Source: an uncultured Eubacteriales bacterium (GTDB lineage Bacteria > Bacillota > Clostridia > Oscillospirales > Acutalibacteraceae). From it: a DNA stretch of 64,000 bases. Under the pieces are notes generated by a model that was not told the DNA's origin, did not search any database, and was given only the letters and a program-made list of their open reading frames with translations. The stretch covers positions 186,001-250,000 of the forward strand of contig CAKSOL010000002.1 of assembly GCA_934477125.1 (NCBI GenBank). The letters run 5' to 3'. The translations under genes were made by a program, and so were the position numbers. Of the stretch, positions 8,610 to 17,807 are shown one piece after another (position 1 is the stretch's first letter; each line of letters opens with the position of its first letter).

Positions 8610-11363
8610 ATGATGGTGAAAATCGGAAATAAAATTTCCGCGCTTATATTTGCGGCGGTTATGCTGCTTCAAACGCTGCCGCTTTGCGCGGCTGACCTGA
8701 ATTCTGAAATTTCGGATTTTTCCGCCGACAGCATTTCTTCTCAGCTGACATTCCCGAATTATCTTAAAGCCGTTGAAAATATTTATCCTGTCGGCTCTTA
8801 TGCTGCGGAAAACCAAAACGCCGAGTTAAAGCAGGGAAACAGTATTACTGCCCGCGTTGTCGCGGAGAATGCCGGATTGTATGCTTTAAAGCTGACATAT
8901 AAGGTAATTCAGTCGAGAGGGCAGTATCCTGCCGTTGCAATAGCTGTCAACGGCGAAATTCCTTATCGCGAGGCGGCGTCGGTAAACCTTATGAGACGCT
9001 GGGAAAACGCCGAAAAAAGCACTGAACTGCTTACAAACGATATAATACCGGAGCAGCGCGAGGTTTTTGAACCGCAAACCGTTTATTTGAGAGATAATTC
9101 CGAGTATTACGGCGATATTTTGTATTTCTACCTTCAAAAAGGGGAAAACTCGGCAGAAATCCGGATGCTGTCTGAAAGCATTGAAATATCCGGCGTTGTT
9201 TTTGAAAATTACGAAAAACCGCAATCCTATAAAGCGGCTAAGGAAAGCTTGCAGGGCGAAAGCTATAAAGGAGCGCCTGTTATCGTTGAGGGCGAGAACG
9301 CGGTTTATAAATCCGACGCGTCTCTTTACGCTGTGAACGACGCTTCCTCGGCAGGAGTCAGCCCCTCAAGCCCGTATAAGAAATATCTTAACGCTATCGG
9401 CTCATCAAGCTGGAGCAATATGAGCCAGTACCTCGAATGGGAGATTGAAGTTCCTCAGGACGGCTTGTATCAGATTGCGGTTAAGTACCGCCAAAGCACT
9501 AAAATAGGAATGAACAGCTACCGCCGTATAACGATAGACGGAAAGGCTCCTTACAGCGAGCTTGAGGCTGCGGAATTTGCCTATTCGCCGTCTTATAAAA
9601 ATCTGATTTTGAGCGATGAAAGCGGCGAGCCAATGGCTTTTTACCTGTCAAAGGGTACTCATACGCTTCGTATGGAGGTAGTCATAGGCAGGCTCGGAAC
9701 GGTTCTGCCGTATTTAGAGGAGAGCGTTAAGGCGCTTAACAGTATTTACCGCAGCGTAATAATGGTAACCGGCTCAAATCCTGATACTTTAAGAGATTAT
9801 CGCTTGGAGGAGGTAATCCCGGATACCATTAAACAGCTTGATATACAGCGTGCCGAGCTCGACGGTCTGTTTGAAAAAATATCCGAAATAACCGGCGGCT
9901 CATCAGGCACTAAGATAATAGGCACGGTTAAAAAGCAGCTTGCTGAGTTTGTAGACGACCCTTATAATATGACAAGCGGGCTTGCAGATTTTAAATCGAA
10001 TATATCGTCGCTCGGCTCTTGGCTTACAGAGGCAAAGTCTCAGCCGCTTAGCATAGATTATATAACCGTTTCAGGTGTCGGTCAAAAGCTTTCTCCGGCA
10101 AAACCCGGACTGTTAAAATCTCTTAAATACAGCCTGCAATCTTTCTTTTATACCTTTTCTGATGAATACAGAAACCATTCCGGAAACGGCGACGTTATAA
10201 CCGTATGGATAAGCTCCGGCGCTGCTCAGCACGCGGTTGTCAATCAGCTTACCCGCGCGGCGTATAACAAAAATGCGCAGGACAGGATAGAGGTAAAGCT
10301 TGTAACAACCTCGCTTATTTCAGCGATAATAGCAGATAAGGCTCCTGATATTTGTCTTGGAGCAGCGCCTGACGCCGTTATGAATTACGCTTACAGAGAC
10401 GCGCTTGTAGACCTGTCCGGGTTCGGTGACTACGAAGAGGTAAGCCGCCGTTTCCGGGAAAGCGCGGCTGTTCCCGTGAGCTATGGCAGCAGCGTTTATG
10501 CTCTCCCTCTTACGCAAACCTATTCGATGCTTTTCTACCGCCGGGACGTTTTAGCCGATATGTCGGTAAAGGTTCCGGAAACCTGGGACGAGGTTATTTC
10601 GGCAATGGCTGCGCTTAAAAAGAAAAACCTTGAATTCGGCGTGCCGTCAGATATACATTCGTTTTTGACCCTGCTGTTCCAAAAGGGTGGAACGCTTTAT
10701 AACAGCGAGCTGAGCGCCTGCACTATTACGGACTATAATTCTATTGACGCCTTCACAACCTTTTCAAGCTGGTTTACCGAATATAAATCTCCGATTGCGT
10801 TTAACGGTCAGCAGCGGTTCAGAACCGGGGAAATGCCGCTTATGATAGCCGATTATTCGATGTATAACACCCTGAACGTATTAGCCCCGGAAATCCGCGG
10901 CTTATGGGGTATCGCAATGATTCCCGGCAGCTGTAAGGGCGATACTCTCGACCGCAGCGTTGCCGGAACGGGAACCTATGCAATAATACTTAACGAGAAA
11001 AAGAAGGACGGCGCATGGGAATTTTTGAAATGGTGGACCTCGGCGGACACTCAGGCAAAATACGCCGAGCGGCTTGAAATGGCGCTCGGACAGTCAGGCA
11101 GATATAATACTGCAAATTTGCAGGCGTTCGATATTCTCGGTTACCCGCTGGAGGTAAGCGAAATTATAAAGCGGCAGGGCGAATTTGCGGTAGGCGTTCC
11201 GAATGCGCCCGGAGGGTACTATGTGTCGCGCTACCTTACTAACGCGCTTAACAAGGTTCTCTATCAGGGAGAAATACCCGGAAATGCTCTCCATAGCTTT
11301 GCTAAAACTATTGACGATGAAATTACATATAAACGCGAGGAGTTCGGATTGAACAATCGGTGA
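8610..11363 (+). CDS. Solute-binding protein fused to N-terminal carbohydrate-binding-like modules
   Basis: The 917-residue product begins with a signal peptide (to about residue 28; LPLCAAD is not a convincing lipobox). Two beta-rich modules follow, near residues 60-195 and 225-365. Both have the character of carbohydrate-binding domains, for example YLEWEIEVPQDGLYQIAVKY. After a helical linker, residues about 530-850 form a family 1 solute-binding domain, with PLTQTYSMLFYRRDVLAD, VPETWDEVISAMAALKK and GAWEFLKWWTSADTQ. The usual size for such a receptor is 400-500 residues, so this is a fusion. GTG 8607, ATG 8610 and ATG 8613 are all possible starts behind GGAAG. The stop overlaps the permease gene by 4 bp, so this is probably the receptor for that transporter. 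Confidence 0.8.
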   Translation: MMVKIGNKISALIFAAVMLLQTLPLCAADLNSEISDFSADSISSQLTFPNYLKAVENIYPVGSYAAENQNAELKQGNSITARVVAENAGLYALKLTYKVIQSRGQYPAVAIAVNGEIPYREAASVNLMRRWENAEKSTELLTNDIIPEQREVFEPQTVYLRDNSEYYGDILYFYLQKGENSAEIRMLSESIEISGVVFENYEKPQSYKAAKESLQGESYKGAPVIVEGENAVYKSDASLYAVNDASSAGVSPSSPYKKYLNAIGSSSWSNMSQYLEWEIEVPQDGLYQIAVKYRQSTKIGMNSYRRITIDGKAPYSELEAAEFAYSPSYKNLILSDESGEPMAFYLSKGTHTLRMEVVIGRLGTVLPYLEESVKALNSIYRSVIMVTGSNPDTLRDYRLEEVIPDTIKQLDIQRAELDGLFEKISEITGGSSGTKIIGTVKKQLAEFVDDPYNMTSGLADFKSNISSLGSWLTEAKSQPLSIDYITVSGVGQKLSPAKPGLLKSLKYSLQSFFYTFSDEYRNHSGNGDVITVWISSGAAQHAVVNQLTRAAYNKNAQDRIEVKLVTTSLISAIIADKAPDICLGAAPDAVMNYAYRDALVDLSGFGDYEEVSRRFRESAAVPVSYGSSVYALPLTQTYSMLFYRRDVLADMSVKVPETWDEVISAMAALKKKNLEFGVPSDIHSFLTLLFQKGGTLYNSELSACTITDYNSIDAFTTFSSWFTEYKSPIAFNGQQRFRTGEMPLMIADYSMYNTLNVLAPEIRGLWGIAMIPGSCKGDTLDRSVAGTGTYAIILNEKKKDGAWEFLKWWTSADTQAKYAERLEMALGQSGRYNTANLQAFDILGYPLEVSEIIKRQGEFAVGVPNAPGGYYVSRYLTNALNKVLYQGEIPGNALHSFAKTIDDEITYKREEFGLNNR

Positions 11364-12280
11364 AAGAAAGGGTTGTGTTTGAATTGGGCAGTAATTTTTC
11401 CTCAAAATGGAAAAAGCATAGGGTATCCGTGTTTTTTGCGCTTCCCTTTTTAACGCTGTTTTTTATCTTTGTTGTAATACCTGTGTTCACGGCGGTTGTT
11501 ATCAGCTTCACGCGGTACAGTATATTAAAGCCGCCGGAGTTTGTCGGGATGGAGAATTATCTCCGGCTGTTTCTGAAGGACGAAATTTTTATCGGCGCTC
11601 TTAAATTCACGCTGCTTTTCGCCATTATTTCCGCGCCGCTTTCTATGCTTGCCTGCCTGATGGTAGCATGGATGATAAACGATTTTCCGCCGCTTATGCG
11701 CGCTGTTCTGACGTTTATATTTTATGCTCCGTCGCTTTCCGGCGGCGCCATAGCTATCTGGCAGCTGATTTTCAGCGGCGACAGCTACGGCTTCGCAAAT
11801 AACGCGCTTATGAAGCTCGGTATTATTTCCGAACCTGTTCAATGGCTTTCCGACACAAAGCATATGTTCGGAATATTGCTTTTGGTTACGCTTTGGGGAA
11901 GTCTCGGAACCGGCTTTCTTTCATATGTCGCCGCGTTCAGGGGAATAGACGTAAGCCTTTATGAGGCGGCTGCGGTAGACGGAATTAAAAACCGCGTTCA
12001 GGAGCTTTGGTATATAACCGTTCCGGCTTTGCGGCCGCAAATGCTGTTCTCTGCGCTTATTTCTATAACAGGCTCGTTCAGCGTAGGCGCGGTCAGCAGC
12101 GCGCTGTTCGGAAATCCGAGTCCTAACTACGGCGCGCATACCGTTGTTCTGCATATGGAGGATTATGCCAACGTCCGCTATGAGCTCGGTATGGCGTGCG
12201 CTATGGCAACGGTGCTGTTTTTGCTTACGGTTGCTGCAAACAGGCTTTCAGCTAAATTTATATCAAGAATAGGTCAGTAG
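11360..12280 (+). CDS. ABC sugar transporter permease, MalF-type
   Basis: The product is a six-helix permease of 306 residues of the carbohydrate-uptake (CUT1) family. The cytoplasmic EAA loop that docks on the ATPase is visible as YEAAAVDGIKNRVQELWYITVPAL near residues 195-220. The GTG start overlaps the stop of the solute-binding gene by 4 bp, indicating translational coupling; a TTG at 11384 is an alternative behind GAAAGGG. It pairs with the next gene to form the membrane channel. No ATPase gene is nearby, so it presumably uses a shared MsmK-like ATPase. Confidence 0.88.
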   Translation: MKERVVFELGSNFSSKWKKHRVSVFFALPFLTLFFIFVVIPVFTAVVISFTRYSILKPPEFVGMENYLRLFLKDEIFIGALKFTLLFAIISAPLSMLACLMVAWMINDFPPLMRAVLTFIFYAPSLSGGAIAIWQLIFSGDSYGFANNALMKLGIISEPVQWLSDTKHMFGILLLVTLWGSLGTGFLSYVAAFRGIDVSLYEAAAVDGIKNRVQELWYITVPALRPQMLFSALISITGSFSVGAVSSALFGNPSPNYGAHTVVLHMEDYANVRYELGMACAMATVLFLLTVAANRLSAKFISRIGQ

Positions 12281-12306
12281 GCTTTAGTTTTGGAGGATAA
12301 AAGGAT

Positions 12307-13161
12307 ATGGCACAGTCAGGTACAAAATTTAAAAGAAGCAAAGCCGGAAATGCCGTTATGTTTCTTTTTATCGCCGTTATAGGCATATTTATGCTTATTC
12401 CGTTTGTTTATATAATCAATAACGCCTTTAAGCCGATAGAGGAGCTTTTCCGTTTTCCGCCAAAAATTTTTGTTCAGAACCCGACTCTTTCAAATTTTGT
12501 AACGATGTTCAACCTTTTAAGCGAGACGGCAATGCCGTTTTCGAGATACATTTTCAATACCGTTTTTCTTACCGTAACCGGCGCCGCCGGTCAGATAATT
12601 TTAGCGTCGCTCTGCGCTTATTCGCTTGCTATGATACCCTTTCCCGGAAGCAAGCTTATATTTAAAGTCATAGTCTTTTCGCTTATGTTCAGCAGCACGG
12701 TTACCGCTGTTCCGTCCGTTATAATTTTTGCAAAGCTCGGTCTTATAGATACTTATGCCGGTATGCTGCTGCCGGTGCTTGTATCGACTATGGGACTTTA
12801 CCTTATGAAACAGTTTATGGAAAGCGCAATTTCTCCTACTCTTTTGGAGGCAGGTAGGATTGACGGTGCCGGAGAGCTTAGAATTTTCTTTAAAATTGCA
12901 ATGCCGCTGCTCAAACCGGCTTGGCTTACGCTTATTATCCTTTCGATTCAGGCGCTCTGGGGCGCGCAAAGCTCAAATACATACAGCGAGGTTTATAAAA
13001 CTCTGACTCAGGCATTTTCCCAAATTGCCGTCGGCGGAATTGAAAGAACCGGAGCCGGCGCGTCAATTTCTCTTATTATGATTTCAATTCCCATAGCCTG
13101 CTTTATAGTGATGCAATCAAATATAATTGACACAATGGCGTCATCGGGAATAAAGGGGTAA
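12307..13161 (+). CDS. ABC sugar transporter permease, MalG-type
   Basis: This 284-residue six-helix permease is the partner of the preceding MalF-type protein. The EAA loop appears as LEAGRIDGAGELRIFFKIAMP around residues 180-200. A typical MalG opening is present (FMLIPFVYIINNAFKPIEELF). The start is supported by GGAGG and AAAAGG sequences just upstream. It lies 6 bp before the beta-propeller gene, so all are probably on one transcript. Confidence 0.88.
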   Translation: MAQSGTKFKRSKAGNAVMFLFIAVIGIFMLIPFVYIINNAFKPIEELFRFPPKIFVQNPTLSNFVTMFNLLSETAMPFSRYIFNTVFLTVTGAAGQIILASLCAYSLAMIPFPGSKLIFKVIVFSLMFSSTVTAVPSVIIFAKLGLIDTYAGMLLPVLVSTMGLYLMKQFMESAISPTLLEAGRIDGAGELRIFFKIAMPLLKPAWLTLIILSIQALWGAQSSNTYSEVYKTLTQAFSQIAVGGIERTGAGASISLIMISIPIACFIVMQSNIIDTMASSGIKG

Positions 13162-13167
13162 GCGAGA

Positions 13168-14640
13168 ATGAAAAAATTAACCGGAATAATAAGCCGGACA
13201 GTAATTTGTCTGCTTGCTGCCGCGTTCCTCGCCGTTCCCGTTTCGGCTGACGCTCCTTATTCAAACTATAACTATTCCGAGGTGACCGGAGGACTTGTAT
13301 ACGCGCCGCAGGCGTATCTGCCGGAAAGGGTTGTTTATGCGGGCGATACGGGTATCGGCGATTTTAAAAGCGCCGCCGACCTTTTTTGCGATGACTCCGG
13401 ACTTGTTTATGTTTTGGACTCCGGAAACAGCCGCGTCGCCGTTTTGGAAAACGATATGTCATTAAAAAATGTTTTTAATATTTCGTTTTCCGATTTATCC
13501 GCAGAAAGCGGGGATATCGTCGGTGCGAAGGGAATATTCGTTGACAGCAATTATATTTATATCGCCGATACGCTTCATGCCCGGATTGTTATGCTCCGAA
13601 AATCGGACGGAAAAGCCGTAAGGCTTATCGGCGCGCCGGCGGCGGAGGCTCTCGGAAAAAATTTCGTTTTCAAGCCTGCCGCGGTGGCGGTCGATTCAGA
13701 CGGTCTTTTGTATGTAGTCGGCGACGGAACATACGAGGGCGTTATAAATATGAATACCGACGGCGAGTTTTTAGGCTTTTTCGGCAGCAACACCGTTTCA
13801 ACATCCGCCTGGGACTTATTCTGGCGCCGATTTTCAACCAAAAAGCAGCGGAAAACAATGCTCCAGCTCATTCCTCAGGACTTTTCCGGTATCGATATAG
13901 ACAGCGCCGGTTTCCTGCTTACAACCGCATATACCGAGCAAAACGGCGCTATGGTAAAAAGACTTAATCCCGGCGGCTCAAACGTAATAAGAAACCGTTC
14001 AAAAATCGGTATAGCCGGCGACCCTGGAACCATTTGGAGCGGCAGCCTTTCCGGCAAAAGCAGCTTTTCGGATGTTGCGGCGGGAGAGGATAATATTTAC
14101 GCCTGTCTCGACTATAAGCGCGGAAAGATTTTCTGCTATGATAACGACGGATATATGCTCTATAATTTCGGAACCATTGCGGACCAGACAGGCGGTTTTT
14201 CCGCGCCGGCTGCCCTGACATATCTCGGCACTAACAGCCGCATAGCAGTTCTTGACACCGGGACCGGCGGAATTACGGTCTTTCGGGCAACCGATTATGC
14301 CGAACTGATAAACACCGGTATTCATTATGAAAGAAAGCTGGAATACACCGCCGCCTTTGATTATTGGGAAAAGGTTGTTTCGCTCAACAGCAGCTGCGAT
14401 TTTGCGCATAATTCCTTAGGACAGATATATTATAACAATTCGGATTATTCAAAGGCAAAGTCGGAATTCAGAAAGGCAAATAATAAAAATATGTATTCAA
14501 AGGCAGTCAAGGAGCTGCGCTCGGAATGGATATATAAAAACATCGGCTATATAATTGCTGCGGTGCTGATTTTGTCTGCCGCAGCGGTTCTGAACGGGTT
14601 CAGAAAAAGAAATAAAAAGAATGTCCGGCGCGGAAAATAG
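13168..14640 (+). CDS. Exported NHL-like beta-propeller with TPR and C-terminal membrane anchor
   Basis: The 490-residue protein has a signal peptide cut near VSADAP (residue 28). Residues about 45-380 contain repeated propeller strands of NHL type (GLVYVLDSGNSRVAVLEND, NYIYIADTLHARIVMLRKS, SRIAVLDTGTGGITVFRAT). A TPR-like helical pair follows (residues 390-440, AAFDYWEKVVSLNSS and DYSKAKSEFRKANNK), then one transmembrane helix (about 455-475) and a basic tail. It should sit outside the membrane. Its job is unknown; propellers of this sort usually bind ligands or proteins. Its position between two ABC permease pairs, next to YIP1-like and DUF5696-like genes, suggests an accessory role in glycan uptake. 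Confidence 0.75.
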   Translation: MKKLTGIISRTVICLLAAAFLAVPVSADAPYSNYNYSEVTGGLVYAPQAYLPERVVYAGDTGIGDFKSAADLFCDDSGLVYVLDSGNSRVAVLENDMSLKNVFNISFSDLSAESGDIVGAKGIFVDSNYIYIADTLHARIVMLRKSDGKAVRLIGAPAAEALGKNFVFKPAAVAVDSDGLLYVVGDGTYEGVINMNTDGEFLGFFGSNTVSTSAWDLFWRRFSTKKQRKTMLQLIPQDFSGIDIDSAGFLLTTAYTEQNGAMVKRLNPGGSNVIRNRSKIGIAGDPGTIWSGSLSGKSSFSDVAAGEDNIYACLDYKRGKIFCYDNDGYMLYNFGTIADQTGGFSAPAALTYLGTNSRIAVLDTGTGGITVFRATDYAELINTGIHYERKLEYTAAFDYWEKVVSLNSSCDFAHNSLGQIYYNNSDYSKAKSEFRKANNKNMYSKAVKELRSEWIYKNIGYIIAAVLILSAAAVLNGFRKRNKKNVRRGK

Positions 14641-14653
14641 GGAGGGAACAGCA

Positions 14654-15280
14654 TTGAATAGGCTGATTGACAGTTTAAAATATACCTTCAGCATTTATTC
14701 GCACCCGTTTGAGGGCTTTTGGTTTATGAAATCTCAGAAACGGGCTACATATAAGACCGGACTTGTTCTCTTGCTGCTGCTGATTATTACGACCGCCGTG
14801 AGGATTTACACAACCGGGTATATTTTTTCGAGCGTTTCTCTCGAAAGCTTTTCGGTATGGCTTCTGGCTACGGTTATCATAGGACTTATCGTGCTCTACT
14901 GTACCGCCAACTGGGCGCTTACGACATTGCTTGACGGCAAGGGAACCTACGGGGAAATATTTACGTCGGTTATGTACAGCCTGACGCCTGTAATCCTTGT
15001 TAATCTCCCTATGGCGGCGCTCAGCAATGTAATAACAAACGAAGAAGCGTCATTTTATACCTTTATAAATACCGCAGCGATTATTTGGTCTGTTGCGCTT
15101 ATGCTGATAGGAAATATGCAGATTCAGGATTTCACAATGACCAAAAGTATTATGACCTTTATTGCAACGCTGCTTATAATGGTGATAATTGCGGTTATAG
15201 GCATACTTTTTATAAATCTTTGCCAGCAGGTCTATGTCTGGGTGCTTTCGGTTGTGCGTGAAGTATCGTACAGACTTTAA
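14654..15280 (+). CDS. YIP1-family integral membrane protein
   Basis: The 208-residue product has about five transmembrane helices and the HPFEGFWFMKSQKRATYKTG entry segment typical of bacterial YIP1-like proteins. The molecular role of these is not known. An ATG at 14621 in the same frame would overlap the upstream gene by 20 bp and has no ribosome-binding site. The TTG at 14654 lies 8 nt after GGAGG, so it is chosen. It is tightly packed between the propeller gene and the DUF5696-like gene, implying a shared function with them. Confidence 0.7.
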   Translation: MNRLIDSLKYTFSIYSHPFEGFWFMKSQKRATYKTGLVLLLLLIITTAVRIYTTGYIFSSVSLESFSVWLLATVIIGLIVLYCTANWALTTLLDGKGTYGEIFTSVMYSLTPVILVNLPMAALSNVITNEEASFYTFINTAAIIWSVALMLIGNMQIQDFTMTKSIMTFIATLLIMVIIAVIGILFINLCQQVYVWVLSVVREVSYRL

Positions 15281-15305
15281 AAGCGGAATTGAAACGGAGG
15301 AAAAA

Positions 15306-17786
15306 ATGAAGAAAAAGTTAATTTGCCTTATGCTTTCCTTAACGCTGATATTTCCGCTGTTCGCAGCAAATGCCGAAAATGCCGCCGAGCCGGAAACAGC
15401 TTACGGAAGCATTGTAACGAACGGATTTGAAAAGGTTCTCGATAATGGGGCAAGCGCGCTTTTCTATAATTCGGAAACTGACGAAACGGCTGTAAGCGCA
15501 GGGGAAAAGACCTGGTATTCTAACCCTCAGAACAGGGCAGACGACGCTCTTGCCGACGCTCAGGAAAAATACAATCTCAACAGTCAGCTGATTCTCTATT
15601 ATTACAGCGGCGAGGCGCTTGATGCCGTTGACAGCTATTCAAACTCAACCAAGCTGGGTCAGACCTCGGTTAAGGCCGGAAGCGACAGCTTCAGCGTTAT
15701 ATATAAGCTCGGCGAACAGAAATTTTCCATTGACAGACTGCCTCAGGTTATATCGCGCAGCCGAATGGAAAAGGAAATACTGCCCAAGCTTGACGCGCAG
15801 GGCAGGGAGGCTGTTCTAAACCGCTATTCGCTGTACAGCAAGGCTGAGCTCGATAAGGAAAGCTATAAAACGGTTAAGCTGAATTTTCCCGCAATCGCTG
15901 ACCATGATATCTATGTCCGCGGTCAACTCCCCGATTATCTTGGCGAGGAAATCTGGGAAATATTAGAGGGTATCGGCTATTCCCTTGAGGATCTTCAGAG
16001 GGACTGCGATGAAAACGGCGTTGAGAATACATATACTCCCTCTCCGAGCTTTGAGGCAGAGCTGATATACAGACTTTCTGAGGACGGCTTTTCGGTTGAA
16101 TGTAACCCCCGAAAAATCAAATTCAACGATGATTATAAGCCTGTGCGGCTTGAAATTCTGCCGTTTTTCGGAGCGGCGGGAACAGATGACTCCGGTTATA
16201 TGCTTGTTCCGGACGGCTGCGGCGCGGTTATTGATTTTAATAACGGCAAGCTTAATTCAAACGAGTATTGGCGTATGCTTTTCGGGGACGACAGCGCGGT
16301 TCCGAAGGACGAAACAGAGCCGCGCCGTCAGGAGCTTATGATGCCGATATTTGCTCTTTCGGATAATAATGGCGGCTTTCTGGCAGAAATCGAAGCCGGG
16401 TATGAATGTGCCGGGATAAGCGCCGATATTTCGGGGAAATCAAACAGCTATAATAATATTTACCCGTTCTTCACCCTGTTCGCTTCGGATTCTGTTAATA
16501 TAAGCGCGAATAAAAGCGACAGCAATATGTTTATCGCTACATCCAAAAACATCTTTTCCGGCAAAATAAAGGTTAATTATCATTTTACCTCCGGTTATAC
16601 GTCTTACGACCGCTTTGCCTGCCTTTACCGCGATATATTATTGAAAAACGGCACCGTTTCGCGAAACGAAACGCAAAGGATCGGTTCTCTTAATATTGAA
16701 TTTATCGGTACGGCTCAGGTAAAAAGAAAATTTCTGGGATTTCCTTATAAAACGCTTGACGCACTTACCGATTATAAGCAGGCGGCAAAGATTATAAAGG
16801 AATTGGATGCCGGAGAGGTTAATGTTACCTTTACAAATGCGCTCGCCGGTGGCAAGCTCCAAAAAAGCGCGTCCGAAATCAAACCGGCATCGGTTCTCGG
16901 CAGTAAAAAGAACTTTGAGGAATTGAAAAAACTCTGCGGAAGCGTTTCGTTTTCGTACTACGCATTAAGGCAGAAAAAAGCCGGTAAGTCGGCTGCCGCT
17001 CATTCCGTCAGCGATGAAGAAGTAAAAATATATGAATACAATCCTGTTTCAAGACTTGCCGAAAAAGCGGGATTGATGAAACAGCTTTCTCCGTCAACAC
17101 TGCAAAATAATGCCGGCGGTATAATTAAAAGCACCGGGAAATACGGTATAACCGCACTTACGGTCCGGGATATCGGTCAGGAGCTTAACAGCGACCTTGG
17201 GAGAAAAAAAGAAACGGACAGATATAAAACGCGTGTTATAACCGAAAAGTATCTCGAAAAGCTTTCCGGAAAGTTAAACCTTACGGCGGACGGCGCCGGG
17301 GTTTATTCGCTCAAATATGCATCAGCGGTAAGAAATGCTCCGGTAAGCAGCAGCGATTATCTGATATTTGATAAAACCGTACCGTTTTATCAGATTGCCC
17401 TGCGCGGCATACTGCCGCTGATAACCGAGCCTGTCAATACTGCCGACGATATGCAGACTCAGTTCCTTAAAACAGCGGAAACGGGCGCGGAGCTTCAGTT
17501 TTCGTGGGTTTATGAGAACGCGCAGAATGTTCAGAGCAATACAGAGGTTTATTATAACAGACTGTACAGCGACACAATAAATCAGGCAAAGCTTTATTAT
17601 GAGCAGCTGTCGGCTTTATATTCGGCTGTCGGCAGCAGTACGATTACAGGTCACGAAATGACCGATGACGGCGTTGTAAGAGTAAAATACGAAAACGGTA
17701 CGGAAGTCGCTGTGAATTACGGCGATACTGTGTCAGCGATAGGCGGAGTAAACGTCGAACCGCGCAGCTTTGCAATAATCAAATAA
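15306..17786 (+). CDS. Exported DUF5696-like protein
   Basis: This 826-residue protein has a clear signal peptide ending near AANAEN (residue 22). It contains no obvious transmembrane helix or lipobox. The segments GYMLVPDGCGAVIDFNNGK and FSVECNPRKIKFNDDYKPVR, its size and its neighbours match my recollection of DUF5696 proteins found in clostridial and Paenibacillus sugar-transport loci. That assignment could not be checked. The second half looks like an alpha/beta barrel, which might mean an inactive or unrecognised glycosidase, but I see no certain catalytic pair. The ATG at 15306 follows GGAGG at good spacing and starts exactly at the signal peptide. It overlaps nothing and precedes the second permease pair by 21 bp. 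Confidence 0.6.
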   Translation: MKKKLICLMLSLTLIFPLFAANAENAAEPETAYGSIVTNGFEKVLDNGASALFYNSETDETAVSAGEKTWYSNPQNRADDALADAQEKYNLNSQLILYYYSGEALDAVDSYSNSTKLGQTSVKAGSDSFSVIYKLGEQKFSIDRLPQVISRSRMEKEILPKLDAQGREAVLNRYSLYSKAELDKESYKTVKLNFPAIADHDIYVRGQLPDYLGEEIWEILEGIGYSLEDLQRDCDENGVENTYTPSPSFEAELIYRLSEDGFSVECNPRKIKFNDDYKPVRLEILPFFGAAGTDDSGYMLVPDGCGAVIDFNNGKLNSNEYWRMLFGDDSAVPKDETEPRRQELMMPIFALSDNNGGFLAEIEAGYECAGISADISGKSNSYNNIYPFFTLFASDSVNISANKSDSNMFIATSKNIFSGKIKVNYHFTSGYTSYDRFACLYRDILLKNGTVSRNETQRIGSLNIEFIGTAQVKRKFLGFPYKTLDALTDYKQAAKIIKELDAGEVNVTFTNALAGGKLQKSASEIKPASVLGSKKNFEELKKLCGSVSFSYYALRQKKAGKSAAAHSVSDEEVKIYEYNPVSRLAEKAGLMKQLSPSTLQNNAGGIIKSTGKYGITALTVRDIGQELNSDLGRKKETDRYKTRVITEKYLEKLSGKLNLTADGAGVYSLKYASAVRNAPVSSSDYLIFDKTVPFYQIALRGILPLITEPVNTADDMQTQFLKTAETGAELQFSWVYENAQNVQSNTEVYYNRLYSDTINQAKLYYEQLSALYSAVGSSTITGHEMTDDGVVRVKYENGTEVAVNYGDTVSAIGGVNVEPRSFAIIK

Positions 17787-17807
17787 CCGGCTGGGAGGGA
17801 AAACAGC

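Noticed and set aside
8313..8816. Leftward frame of 167 codons over the inverted-repeat element
   Set aside because: It crosses the element boundary and enters the antisense of a real signal-peptide gene, with no transposase or other homology.
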